Under the pieces are notes generated by a model. That model saw nothing but the letters and a program-made list of their open reading frames with translations. It made no database searches and was not told the DNA's origin. A program made the position numbers and the translations under genes. This document shows, piece by piece, positions 55,278 through 64,000 of a stretch of DNA of 64,000 nt. Source of the stretch: Echinicola pacifica DSM 19836 (GTDB lineage: Bacteria > Bacteroidota > Bacteroidia > Cytophagales > Cyclobacteriaceae); the NCBI RefSeq assembly GCF_000373245.1, contig NZ_KB890739.1, forward strand, positions 721,099 through 785,098, read 5' to 3'. Every line of letters starts with the position of its first letter. Positions within the stretch are counted from its first letter, which is position 1.

Positions 55278-55740
55278 TCGTTTTTTTCCATAATGGAGTA
55301 AATAATACTTAGCATTCTATATTTTTCGAACGGAGTTTATATCGCAAAATGGGCAGTCATCACTATTCTTTTTAAGACTTTGACTCATAATCTTCTTCTA
55401 TCCAAATGCTAATTACCTATAAGACAGCAGAGTCCTTCGTCTGAAATTCATGAAGTAAAAAATGCTTGCAGCTTCGTGCAGATTGGATTGGCTGAAGTGT
55501 TTTGACAAGTCAGATAGGACGTGGCATTTAGCCTTAGGCGCATCTTTTTATCAAAAAGAATACTGAGGGGAGGGACTAATATGGACAAAACCTATTTTCT
55601 GGTTTGTGCGATGATTTTCCTAAATCAAAGTTAAGGATCAATAGATATTTAAGTGATGGAAAAAAAATAGTCTTAAATGGATAAAAAAAAATCAAGCAGC
55701 TGTCAGGGTAAGACTTCAAAATCTTGTATAGCTAAATAGA
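55278..55740. other. Intergenic gap between sigma factor and FecR genes
   Basis: 463 bases with no gene recognised. Sigma factor and FecR genes are normally almost touching, so a separate promoter for fecR, likely recognised by the ECF sigma factor itself, is expected near 55650-55740. Confidence 0.4.
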
Positions 55741-56709
55741 ATGAGAAACGATATTGATGTGTATGCAAAATTATTGGCCTTTATCCAGAAAAAAACGGAT
55801 GAAGAGGAGAATACTTTAATTCAACGTTGGTTGGAAGAAAGTGAGGAGAACGTCAATCTATTTCTTAGGCTCAAAAAAATATATGAGGAGGAAGATGAGA
55901 GCGCCTATATTCCTGAAAGTGAGCTGCAGGCTGAATGGCAAAGGGTAGAAGCGGAAATTCATCCAAAAGGCAGGAAATTAAATATAAAAACTTATAGGGG
56001 TATAGCTGCCACAGCGCTGTTTCTCTTGGGGATATGGGGTATTTGGGGCGTTTTTAAACATTCTACTCCTACTGATTCCAGCTTGGAGAAGATGTACCAT
56101 ACGAATGCGGGAGAGCGAAAATCTTTTACCCTTCCTGATGGGACTCTGGTATGGCTGAATGCCTCCAGCAGCCTATGGATCTCGGGCAATTATAATCAGG
56201 CAGATCGGAAAGTACGCTTAGCAGGGGAGGCTTGGTTTGACGTGGCTAAGAATCGTGAAAAACCTTTTTCCGTAAATGCCGAAGAGATCCTCATTACCGT
56301 ATTGGGGACGCAGTTTAACCTTAGTGCTTACGAATGGGATCAGGGCATCGTTGCTAGCCTTGATGAAGGAGTGATCACTTATTCTGATGGGCAGGGGGCA
56401 GATTTGATTCTTCGTCCTGGGGATCAGGTGGAATATCTTAAAAAAGATAAAAGCTCCACACTTCAGCGATTTCCAGATAATAGGCATAATGCATGGAAGC
56501 ATAATAAATTGATCCTAAAAGATTGCCCTTTATCCCTAAGCATTAAGAGAATTGAGGATTTTTATGGGATAGAGCTGAGTGCCAATAAGCCAATAGATGG
56601 GCAGGACCTCATCAGCATGACCATAGATGGGGATTCGCCGCAGGAAGTAATTGAATTACTAAACACTATAACCGATAATCATTTTACCATGAAAAACAAT
56701 TCCCCATAA
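55741..56709 (+). CDS. FecR-family anti-sigma factor
   Basis: This 322-residue inner-membrane protein has an N-terminal cytoplasmic ~80 residues that hold the sigma factor, one transmembrane helix (about 86-104: IAATALFLLGIWGIWGVF), a periplasmic FecR domain (about 120-215: NAGERKSFTLPDGTLVWLN, VRLAGEAWFDVAKNREKPF) and a C-terminal DUF4974 domain (about 245-318). It couples ligand binding by the STN-bearing SusC to the release of the ECF sigma factor. It directly precedes the SusC gene on the same strand. Confidence 0.93.
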   Translation: MRNDIDVYAKLLAFIQKKTDEEENTLIQRWLEESEENVNLFLRLKKIYEEEDESAYIPESELQAEWQRVEAEIHPKGRKLNIKTYRGIAATALFLLGIWGIWGVFKHSTPTDSSLEKMYHTNAGERKSFTLPDGTLVWLNASSSLWISGNYNQADRKVRLAGEAWFDVAKNREKPFSVNAEEILITVLGTQFNLSAYEWDQGIVASLDEGVITYSDGQGADLILRPGDQVEYLKKDKSSTLQRFPDNRHNAWKHNKLILKDCPLSLSIKRIEDFYGIELSANKPIDGQDLISMTIDGDSPQEVIELLNTITDNHFTMKNNSP

Positions 56710-56727
56710 AGGGCCAGGCATGAAAAA

Positions 56728-56749
56728 AGGAAGTGCGGACACACTTCCT
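56728..56749 (+). promoter_or_regulatory. Hairpin between fecR and susC
   Basis: AGGAAGTG pairs with CACTTCCT around a 6-nt loop in the short fecR-susC gap, followed by a U-poor tail. It may lower read-through or stabilise the start of the susC transcript. Confidence 0.4.
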
Positions 56750-56798
56750 CTTAGTTATTTCTAAATCACCTTCAGATCATTTAAAAACATTCAAAACT

Positions 56799-59700
56799 AT
56801 GAATAATAATGGTATTTTACAAAATACTATCAAGGGATTCCTATGGGGAATTTCTTTTAGAAAGAGCCTGTTGATGGCTGTGCTCTGCTTGGGCTTTCTC
56901 CCGGAAGTCCAGGCTCAACAGATCGAAGTGGACCAGGGGACTTATACCCTGCGCTCACTGATAGAGCAGTTAGAGTCGCAAATTGATCAGCGGTTTGTAT
57001 ATAATGCCTCATCGATTCCTTTGGAACAAAAGCTTACTGTGGACATTCACGAGGAGACCTTGGACCATGCGCTGGAAATGATTTTTTTGAATTCAGGAAT
57101 TTCCTATAAACTCCAATCCGACCATATTGTATTAACCAAGCATGATACTGCTAAAGCGGAGGTCTCTGGTCAGGTAAAAGACGGAGAAACCGGCGAAAGC
57201 TTGATCGGTGTGACTATCCGACTCAAGGGAGGATCCGGAGGTACCACCACTAATGAGGAAGGGAGGTATAGGTTGAAAGTAGATGCTTCATCCACCTTGG
57301 TATTTACTTATATAGGCTACCAATCTCAGGAGATAGTGGTGGGAGGTAAGCAGTCTATTGATGTCCAAATGCAAATGGAAACCACTGGCCTCAATGAGTT
57401 TGTGGTGGTGGGCTATGGGAAGCAATTAAAGGAGCAGGTGACAGGCGCCATCTCCAAAATCGATGCAGAGGAGCTGGAGAGACGGCCGGTGGTTTCCACC
57501 ACGGCAGCACTCCAAGGCCTCGCTCCTGGAGTAACGGTTACTCAGCAAACGGGCTCCCCCGGAGCAGATGGAGGACAGATACGGATCCGGGGAATCAACT
57601 CCTTTGGGGGGTCTGACAGTTCTCCCCTGATTCTAATAGACGGTGTAGCGGGAAACTTAGACATGATAGATGTCAATCAAATCGAATCGATATCCGTCCT
57701 AAAAGATGCCGCCTCAGCAGCAATATATGGTTCTCGCGCCGCCAATGGTGTAGTATTAGTTACCACCAAGCGGGCATCAGCGGACAGCTTTTCTCTTAAT
57801 TATAAGGGTTATATAGGGAAGAGTGAGGCTATTTTTATTCCCGAGGTTACCGATGGCCTGACCTTCATGAAGGTTTTCAATGAAGCCAATAATAATGATT
57901 ATGGCTATGACCTATATAGCGAGGCAGATATTTCAGCTTTCCAGGATCAATATGCGATCAACCCAGGTAATTATGATTGGCAAAACGCCATCCTAAATGG
58001 CTCTGGCTTGACTCAAAATCACTTTATATCCCTAATGGCCAATTCTGATAAGATCTATGTCATGCCATCGATCAGCTATGCAGACCAGCAGGGGATCATC
58101 GAAAATACGGGATTCAAAAGAATCATTATTCGCAATAATATGGACATCAAGCCCAATGATAAATTGGCAATAAAATTTGATATGTCCCTAAGCAATAGTG
58201 ATAGGACACAGATCCCTCATGAGGGAGATGTCTGGAATTATCTGGGGCGTATGCCTACCAATATTCCTGTCAGGAGGAATGGTCTATGGTCAGAAGGTTG
58301 GGTAAATGTAAATCCCGTGGCACAAATAGCAGAAGGGGGGAATGACAAGACCAATACCATTGAGCTAATGGGGAACCTGGTGGTAGATGTGATGCCCACT
58401 GACTGGCTGACGCTGACAGGCAAAGTCGCTCCACGATACCGAACAAGAAACACCCATGAGTTTTCCAAAAGCATAATGACTTATAATGATGACGGTACTG
58501 AATCGGGGGCAGCTTATACCTTTACGGATTTGACCGAAACGGCCTATCGTTATTATTATGAAAATTACCAGTTCCTGACTCAGATCGATCAATCACGGGG
58601 GGAGCACAATTTCAAAATGCTATTAGGGACTTCCCGTGAGACCTATGATCAGAAATACCTTATGGGTTATAGAAGGAATTATACCTATGATACGTATGAG
58701 GTCCTAGCGGCTGGAGCGGATGATGCGACCAAAGACAATAATGGAAGCCATGCCCAGTGGCTTTTGGTATCGGCATTTGGAAGGTTAAACTATGATTTTA
58801 AAAGCCGCTACCTGTTTGAAGCAAATTTCAGGTACGATGGATCTTCGAGATTTAGTCCTGAGAATCGCTGGGCGGCATTTCCATCTTTTTCTGCGGGATG
58901 GATTCTCTCTGACGAGCCTTTCCTGCAAGGGGCCAGTGGCTTCCTGGATTTATTAAAACTTCGGGCTTCTTGGGGGAAGTTAGGCAATCAAAATATCGGA
59001 GATACGTATTATCCCTATATGGAGACTCTGGCGGTAGGAAGTATATCCATGGCTGAAAATATCCATCAGCTGGTGACCTTGAATACCATGTCTAATCCTG
59101 ACCTTCGATGGGAGGAAACCATGGTGGCAGATATTGGAGTGGATATAAGTCTTTTTGAAAATCAGCTATCCCTAACCGCAGATTGGTATAAGAAGGTGAC
59201 GGATGGCATACTGCTGACCTTATACACTTCTCAGCTTACGGGGCTGAATGCTCCCTATCAAAATGCTGCCAAAGTGACCAATACAGGTTGGGAATTAGGG
59301 GCTAATTATGAGAATACCATTGGTGATTTTGACTTGAATATAGGATTTAATGTTTCCGATGTAAGGAATGTGATCACAGATATGAAAGACCAAACCTCAG
59401 GAACATTATTGAGGCAGGAAAAAGGCCATTCTATCAATTCTATCTATGGCTATGTGGCCGATGGACTCTACCAATCCCAAGAGGAAATCGATGCTGGGCC
59501 TACTCAATTTGGAACCTTGCAGCCTGGAGATATTCGGTATAAGGATATTGCTGGGGCATTTGATGATAACAACCGTCCCATCCCGGATGGGAAAATCAAT
59601 GATGATGACAAGATGATTATTGGTAATACCATCCCTCGATATACTTATGCTATGAATTTCAATCTTGGCTGGAAGGGGATTCAGCTATTTGCTTTCCTTC

Positions 59701-60134
59701 AAGGTGTGGGAAAAGTGGATGGTTACCTGAACTCTCACTATGTGATTCCGGCGATTAACTCTAGCGCAGTAAAAACGTGGCAGCTTGATTATTGGACGGA
59801 GGACAATCGGGATGCTGCCTTCCCTCGACTTTCCACAACCTCCACAAACAACACTCAAAATTCCACTTACTGGATGAAGAGTGCCTCTTATTTGCGCTTA
59901 AAAAACCTACAGATAGGCTATAATTTACCCCAAAAATGGATAGAAAAAGTCGGAGTAAAGAAGGTGTTTGTATATGCAAATGGCCAAAACCTATTCACAA
60001 AAACAGATTTCTGGGAAGGCTATGATCCTGAGATAAACTATAACGCCAGTTCTGCTTCGGGAGTATCCCTTGGAAGTGGAGGCTATTATCCTCAGGTGAA
60101 GATGTACTCTTTAGGTCTGGAAATTAAATTTTAA
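56799..60134 (+). CDS. SusC/RagA-type TonB-linked outer-membrane transporter with STN domain
   Basis: The 1111-residue protein has a signal peptide (ending at about EVQAQQ), then an STN domain (about 45-105: LIEQLESQIDQRFVYNAS), which passes ligand signals to FecR. A carboxypeptidase-regulatory-like domain (about 125-200: SGQVKDGETGESLIGVTIRL) and a plug (about 205-320, with the SusC-type motif VVVGYGKQLKEQVTGAIS and SVLKDAASAAIYGSRAANG) follow, then the beta-barrel ending in SLGLEIKF. The ATG at 56799 is chosen since a GTG frame upstream crosses the hairpin. It imports a large ligand with SusD; ligand identity is unknown. Confidence 0.95.
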   Translation: MNNNGILQNTIKGFLWGISFRKSLLMAVLCLGFLPEVQAQQIEVDQGTYTLRSLIEQLESQIDQRFVYNASSIPLEQKLTVDIHEETLDHALEMIFLNSGISYKLQSDHIVLTKHDTAKAEVSGQVKDGETGESLIGVTIRLKGGSGGTTTNEEGRYRLKVDASSTLVFTYIGYQSQEIVVGGKQSIDVQMQMETTGLNEFVVVGYGKQLKEQVTGAISKIDAEELERRPVVSTTAALQGLAPGVTVTQQTGSPGADGGQIRIRGINSFGGSDSSPLILIDGVAGNLDMIDVNQIESISVLKDAASAAIYGSRAANGVVLVTTKRASADSFSLNYKGYIGKSEAIFIPEVTDGLTFMKVFNEANNNDYGYDLYSEADISAFQDQYAINPGNYDWQNAILNGSGLTQNHFISLMANSDKIYVMPSISYADQQGIIENTGFKRIIIRNNMDIKPNDKLAIKFDMSLSNSDRTQIPHEGDVWNYLGRMPTNIPVRRNGLWSEGWVNVNPVAQIAEGGNDKTNTIELMGNLVVDVMPTDWLTLTGKVAPRYRTRNTHEFSKSIMTYNDDGTESGAAYTFTDLTETAYRYYYENYQFLTQIDQSRGEHNFKMLLGTSRETYDQKYLMGYRRNYTYDTYEVLAAGADDATKDNNGSHAQWLLVSAFGRLNYDFKSRYLFEANFRYDGSSRFSPENRWAAFPSFSAGWILSDEPFLQGASGFLDLLKLRASWGKLGNQNIGDTYYPYMETLAVGSISMAENIHQLVTLNTMSNPDLRWEETMVADIGVDISLFENQLSLTADWYKKVTDGILLTLYTSQLTGLNAPYQNAAKVTNTGWELGANYENTIGDFDLNIGFNVSDVRNVITDMKDQTSGTLLRQEKGHSINSIYGYVADGLYQSQEEIDAGPTQFGTLQPGDIRYKDIAGAFDDNNRPIPDGKINDDDKMIIGNTIPRYTYAMNFNLGWKGIQLFAFLQGVGKVDGYLNSHYVIPAINSSAVKTWQLDYWTEDNRDAAFPRLSTTSTNNTQNSTYWMKSASYLRLKNLQIGYNLPQKWIEKVGVKKVFVYANGQNLFTKTDFWEGYDPEINYNASSASGVSLGSGGYYPQVKMYSLGLEIKF

Positions 60135-60139
60135 TACTC

Positions 60140-61891
60140 ATGAAAAAATCATCACTACTAATATTTGTACTCGCACTAAGCGTCTTTGCGAGTTGCGACT
60201 TGGACCGACTTCCGCTAAATGGCCCCACCACAGGCACCTTCCCTGCCACGGAAGAGGAGGCTACCATGGGTTTATTGGCCGCGTATAAGGGACTCACCCT
60301 TCTGGACGCCGCCAATACGCCTTTCTTGCATGTCGTGGATAATATTACCGATATCGGCTATGCCCGCCCCAGCAATAATTATACGTCATCAATCACCAGC
60401 TCCCTGACCACCGACAATGCCCTGGCCATAAAGCCCTGGGAATTGTACTATAAAAGTATCGCTCGCTGCCATACCGTCTTGGATAATTTGGAAAATATAA
60501 AAGCTAATATCCCCTTGGAACAATATAATCAGATCGATGCTGAGCTGAGAGTGATAAGGGCTTACTCTTATTCTAAATTGATAGAATTCTATGGGGATGT
60601 TCCCCTGGTACTTCATTCCCTGGGCCTAGATAATGCTGCTGTTGCAAGAACTCCCAAGGAAGAAATCCAGCAGTGGATAATTGATGAGATGAGCGCGGTG
60701 GCGGACTACCTTCCTGTGTCCCAGTCCACTTTTGGGAATGTGCGCGTGGGAAGTGTTGCAGCCTATATGCTTATGGCAAGAGTCGCCTTATATAGTGAGC
60801 AGTTTGAGCTTGCTGGTGAGGCTGCCGTAAAGGCAATCGAACTCTCGAATGGCGTTTATGAATTGACCCCTTTTGACCATTCCATGGATTATTCTAACCA
60901 GGGGCATGAAGCTGGAGAACCTGAATGTTCCAATATCTTTGGATATGAAGGGTATAGGAATAGCAAGGAGTGGATTTGGGTATTTGAATTCAATCAAAAT
61001 ATTGCAGGAAATACGCATAACCAAGGCTATTATATGGCTTCCCGCCTAGGGAAAGGCAGTAGTTATTGGGGCCCTACCCAAAATCTCATTGATTCCTTCC
61101 AATGTCTGGATGGCCTTCCTATTCATCAATCTCCCTTATACAATGATGAAAACCCTTTCCAGAATCGCGATCCTCGCCTGGATTTATATTGTGCGAGGCC
61201 TCACTCACGACTTATGGGATTCCAGTTTGAGACCAATACCGCCTTCGATCAGGTCAATAACTATTGGCCGATAATAAATGGTCTAAGCGCCGACCCTTCC
61301 ATGGTTTCGAATAATGATGCTAAAAATGCCTATCGAACTTTTAGCGGTTATCTATGGCGAAAACATACCGATAATGCCGATTATCAAACCAATTCTTCCC
61401 GCGGGGTTTCGGATTTGAATATAGGGGTATTTCGATATGCTGAGCTATTGCTCATCTATGCTGAAGCCAGGATAGAAGCCAATAATATCGATGCATCAGT
61501 CTATGAGGCGATTGATCAAATTAGGTCTAGGGCGGGCATGCCAGCTTTGCCTCAGGGTCTTTCACAGGCTGAACTGAGGTCTGCTTTGCGCTATGAGCGC
61601 AAAATCGAATTGAGTAATGATGGCCTCCGTTGGTATGATATCAGAAGATGGGGCATCGCTCAGGAGCTGATGAATGGTGCTTTATACTTAAATAGGGAAG
61701 GGAATACCTGGACCAAAAAAGTGCTGATTGATATTGATGAAAACTACTCTCCTATATATGATCAAGGAGAAGCGAGCAAGTATTTCACCACCCAGGAGGT
61801 AATGTATCAGGCAATGAAAGATGAAGTATGGCCAATTCCACAGCAGGAAATAGATATAAACAGCAATCTCTCTCAAAACCCTGGTTATTAA
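60140..61891 (+). CDS. SusD/RagB-type surface lipoprotein
   Basis: The 583-residue precursor has a lipobox FASC (Cys20 is lipidated) followed by DLDRLPLNGPTTGTF, the usual SusD opening. The TPR-like helical body (KSIARCHTVLDNL, AELRVIRAYSYSKLIEFYGDVPLV, EIQQWIIDEMSAVADYLP) and the C-terminal RYERKIELSNDGLRWYDIRRWG motif are characteristic. It caps the SusC barrel and binds the ligand. It starts 6 bases behind SusC. Key SusD aromatics for sugar binding cannot be assigned here, so the ligand could be a sugar or something else. Confidence 0.94.
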   Translation: MKKSSLLIFVLALSVFASCDLDRLPLNGPTTGTFPATEEEATMGLLAAYKGLTLLDAANTPFLHVVDNITDIGYARPSNNYTSSITSSLTTDNALAIKPWELYYKSIARCHTVLDNLENIKANIPLEQYNQIDAELRVIRAYSYSKLIEFYGDVPLVLHSLGLDNAAVARTPKEEIQQWIIDEMSAVADYLPVSQSTFGNVRVGSVAAYMLMARVALYSEQFELAGEAAVKAIELSNGVYELTPFDHSMDYSNQGHEAGEPECSNIFGYEGYRNSKEWIWVFEFNQNIAGNTHNQGYYMASRLGKGSSYWGPTQNLIDSFQCLDGLPIHQSPLYNDENPFQNRDPRLDLYCARPHSRLMGFQFETNTAFDQVNNYWPIINGLSADPSMVSNNDAKNAYRTFSGYLWRKHTDNADYQTNSSRGVSDLNIGVFRYAELLLIYAEARIEANNIDASVYEAIDQIRSRAGMPALPQGLSQAELRSALRYERKIELSNDGLRWYDIRRWGIAQELMNGALYLNREGNTWTKKVLIDIDENYSPIYDQGEASKYFTTQEVMYQAMKDEVWPIPQQEIDINSNLSQNPGY

Positions 61892-61901
61892 CGATATAAA
61901 T

Positions 61902-62897
61902 ATGAAAAATTTCCCAATAAATAAGACGAATAAACGAACGAATTTCATTTGTTCAGCCCCGTTTATGATAGGGTTCTTCTTGCTGGTGCTGCTTCAGAGT
62001 CGGGCAGGAATGGCTCAGCAGGACACCCTGTCCATACTCCACATCACCGATTTGCATGTGATTTTTAATCAAAATGCCTATATCCGGGAAATGATGGATT
62101 ACCGTCAAAAGAAGGATTATCATCTGGGAGAGGCCAGGTTTCGTGAATTTCTGGAAACGGTGCCCCAGCAAACCCAAAGTGATATGATAGTGGCCACAGG
62201 TGATTTGATAGATTTCTTTGAATCCGAGGTGGAGGACGGATCTATGTTGGATATCCAGACTCGTCAATTTTCAAAACTGATAGATGAATATGAATTACCG
62301 CTACTGTTGACGATGGGTAATCATGAAACGTTTACTTTTGAGTGGAATGATACCTTGGAATATAAGCTTTTGCATAATCAGTTTTATACCGAGCGAGCGC
62401 GGGCATTGTGGATTAGGAATTTGGATTGTTTTAAGAATGGAACGTACTTTAGTCGGTCTGTGCAGGTAGGGAATACTGCCTATAAGCTTATTTTTCTGGA
62501 CGATAGCTTTTATGAGTTTGATCCGGAGGATGATACCAGCATTCCTTATATCAGCAAGCCACAGGAGTATTGGCTGGCAAATGAACTGGAGGAATCAGAT
62601 GAGGACATAGAAATTCTGTTTATGCATATTCCCTTCTCCACGGAGGTGGCAGAAAATAATTCCTTCTATAAGATTTTAGAGAAGTTCCCTTCGTGTAAGC
62701 TGGTGGTGGCGGGACACCATCATAAAAGCATCATTAAGAATTATCCGCAGGCTTCGGGCAATAACCTGGTCCAGGTACAGACAGCTGCCTTGGTAAACTC
62801 TACTAATCACTGGCGGATGATCCAGTTAACCGAGGATAATATAATAGTCAGCGAAACAGGTCAACTAAGTCCCGAATTAGTGATTGAGGCTAAATAA
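61902..62897 (+). CDS. Exported metallophosphoesterase (calcineurin-like)
   Basis: The 331-residue precursor has a signal peptide (hydrophobic stretch FMIGFFLLVLLQ, cleaved near GMAQ). The calcineurin-type metal ligands are complete: DLH (ITDLHV), GD (ATGDLID), GNHE (TMGNHETF), the His in MHIPFS, and GHHH (AGHHHKS). It hydrolyses phosphate esters in the periplasm. It starts 11 bases behind the SusD gene, so it is part of the same operon and probably acts on the imported ligand. This suggests a phosphorylated glycan, nucleotide or sphingolipid-like compound. A terminator follows at 62940-62981. Confidence 0.88.
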   Translation: MKNFPINKTNKRTNFICSAPFMIGFFLLVLLQSRAGMAQQDTLSILHITDLHVIFNQNAYIREMMDYRQKKDYHLGEARFREFLETVPQQTQSDMIVATGDLIDFFESEVEDGSMLDIQTRQFSKLIDEYELPLLLTMGNHETFTFEWNDTLEYKLLHNQFYTERARALWIRNLDCFKNGTYFSRSVQVGNTAYKLIFLDDSFYEFDPEDDTSIPYISKPQEYWLANELEESDEDIEILFMHIPFSTEVAENNSFYKILEKFPSCKLVVAGHHHKSIIKNYPQASGNNLVQVQTAALVNSTNHWRMIQLTEDNIIVSETGQLSPELVIEAK

Positions 62898-62939
62898 CTT
62901 CGGATATGGCCCTATACTATTGGAGCCAGAGTAATAGAA

Positions 62940-62981
62940 AAAGAGGGGAGTCGTCAGTCGGCTTCCCTCTTTATTTTTGGG
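62940..62981 (+). terminator. Terminator of the SusC/SusD/phosphoesterase operon
   Basis: AAAGAGGGGAG (62940-62950) pairs with CTTCCCTCTTT (62962-62972; one G-U) and ATTTTT follows. Confidence 0.8.
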
Positions 62982-63348
62982 GATAAGATAGAAGGAGCTT
63001 TTTATGAAGTTAATTATGTAGAAGGAAGCGGCCATTTAGATCCTCGGTATGGGATAGAGGATAGGCCAGGATTCGAGGCCTCAGAGGCGGAAATAGGCAG
63101 GTAAATCTATAGGACTGGTTTGACGGTATGAAAAACTTTGGCGAAATTGAACGCTGAGCCCATTTTGGAGGGAGCAGGAAAATGACCGTTTTCGATAGAA
63201 CCTTATGGTTCAAGGTATTGGTGAATATCCCTGCAAATGGAGCTTATAGAATGGGGAGGAAGCAGGATGCTTTTCTCAAAAATTTCACCTAATTGCATCT
63301 CTGGAGGATCGATTTATAACTATTGCGCCAGCTAAAAATAAAAAGTAT
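62982..63348. other. Promoter region of the GntR-type gene
   Basis: 367 bases, no gene recognised. A promoter for the following regulator should be in its last third but no consensus match is convincing. Confidence 0.35.
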
Positions 63349-64000
63349 ATGGAAAATAAGAGTTTTATCAGGATTGCGCCTAATTCCCGCATTCCAAAAT
63401 ATAGGCAAATTGTTAATTCCATAACTGAGGATGTGAACCACGGGAAATTAGATATTGGTTTCCGGATCCCATCCATCAATGAGCTGAGCGAGCATTATTA
63501 TGTATCGAGAGATACTGTGGAGAAGGCTTATAATATTCTCAAGAAAGAAGGCGTCATAGAGTCCAAAAAAGGCCGTGGCTATTTCATCGCTAACACCCTG
63601 AAAGTGGGCTATAAACGGATTCTTTTTCTTCTCAACAAGTTCAGCGATTATAAACTTAAGATCTATAAGGCCTTTTTGGGGGAATTTGGTCCCGAAGTGA
63701 AGGTGGATTTTTATGTCTATCATTGCGATCAGCAGCTCTTTATCAATAAGGTAAATGAGTCCCTGGGCCAATATGATTACTTCATCGTGATGCCGCACTT
63801 CAAGGATGATGAAAATTACCATCAAAACTGCAGTGACCGGGTATTGGAGACCATAAGGAAAATCCCTCTTAATAAACTGATTATTATGGACAATAAACTC
63901 GACCAATTGGGAGAGGACGTCGCCACCGTTTATCAGGATTTTAAAATGGATATCTACCATGCTTTGACAGAAGCGAAAGAAGGCTTGGTGAAGTACGAGA
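63349..64000 (+). CDS. GntR-type transcriptional regulator, cut by the window end
   Basis: A frame from ATG 63349 stays open to the last base (217 codons seen). The N-terminal ~75 residues are a GntR winged helix-turn-helix (YRQIVNSITEDVNHGKLDIG, RIPSINELSEHYYVSRDTVEKAYNIL, KKGRGYFI, each shown separately). The rest (about 85 on: KRILFLLNKFSDYKLKIY, YDYFIVMPHFKDDEN, LIIMDNKLDQLG) resembles a LacI/periplasmic-binding-protein-like sensor domain, so it is a GntR-LacI hybrid that senses a small sugar-like ligand. It is probably the repressor or activator of the neighbouring genes or of the next locus. C-terminus not seen. Confidence 0.85.
   Translation, partial: MENKSFIRIAPNSRIPKYRQIVNSITEDVNHGKLDIGFRIPSINELSEHYYVSRDTVEKAYNILKKEGVIESKKGRGYFIANTLKVGYKRILFLLNKFSDYKLKIYKAFLGEFGPEVKVDFYVYHCDQQLFINKVNESLGQYDYFIVMPHFKDDENYHQNCSDRVLETIRKIPLNKLIIMDNKLDQLGEDVATVYQDFKMDIYHALTEAKEGLVKYE

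Noticed and set aside
1-64000. CRISPR arrays, rRNA genes, prophage
   Set aside because: No regularly spaced repeats, rRNA-like sequence, or phage structural or integrase genes were seen.

Overview
The window looks like chromosomal DNA of a Bacteroidota bacterium, most likely a (marine) Cytophagales member of the Cyclobacteriaceae type. The support is a SusC/SusD pair with an ECF sigma factor and FecR-type anti-sigma factor, a TonB receptor paired with a DUF4249 protein, many Sec-exported and lipoprotein hydrolases, weak Shine-Dalgarno signals, and promoters that fit the Bacteroidota TTTG-N19-TAnnTTTG pattern. The family-level placement is inference from gene content only.

Layout. 0-6 kb: arsC and a CDF metal transporter, a possible micro-ORF with a terminator, then a TonB receptor plus DUF4249 pair. 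5.8-28.5 kb: mostly housekeeping and metabolic genes on both strands. These are a tRNA-like RNA gene with its own promoter and terminator, M3 and M28 peptidases, two DinB proteins, two hot-dog thioesterases, a fatty-acyl-CoA ligase, biotin synthase, an exonuclease/GIY-YIG fusion, a PhoX-like protein, a LOV-like PAS protein, metE under a cobalamin riboswitch, an alpha/beta-hydrolase-OsmC fusion with an aldo/keto reductase, and tRNA-Pro(GGG). 28.8-35.2 kb: an accessory stretch with a zeta-toxin-like pair, a short alkylsulfatase-like MBL protein, an NmrA-type reductase, a PhoD-like phosphatase and a small lipoprotein.

35.5-36.4 kb holds a decayed IS1380-family transposase. Directly behind it, 36.5-45.5 kb is a polysaccharide-degradation block: a GH106-type rhamnosidase, an S1 sulfatase, a DUF5060 lipoprotein and a jelly-roll lyase-like protein. 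It suggests breakdown of a sulfated, rhamnose-containing glycan, but the block has no SusC/D of its own. A sorbosone-dehydrogenase-like lipoprotein follows.

47-54.6 kb is a repair and stress block: LigD and Ku (overlapping by one base), an AI-2E family permease, a PRC-barrel protein, a four-helix-bundle copper protein, a small membrane protein and a DUF421 protein. 54.7-64 kb is a regulated uptake locus: ECF sigma factor, FecR, SusC with a signalling STN domain, SusD and a metallophosphoesterase. It ends with a GntR-type regulator cut by the window edge. The phosphoesterase suggests that the imported ligand may be a phosphorylated compound; this is inference.

The most unusual items are the ~125-nt tRNA-like RNA with a giant variable arm (6279-6404), the cysteine-less LOV-like PAS protein, the zeta-like toxin pair with an unrecognised small partner, and the orphan GH106/sulfatase/lyase block bordered by an IS relic. 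No CRISPR array, rRNA, prophage or intact insertion sequence was seen.
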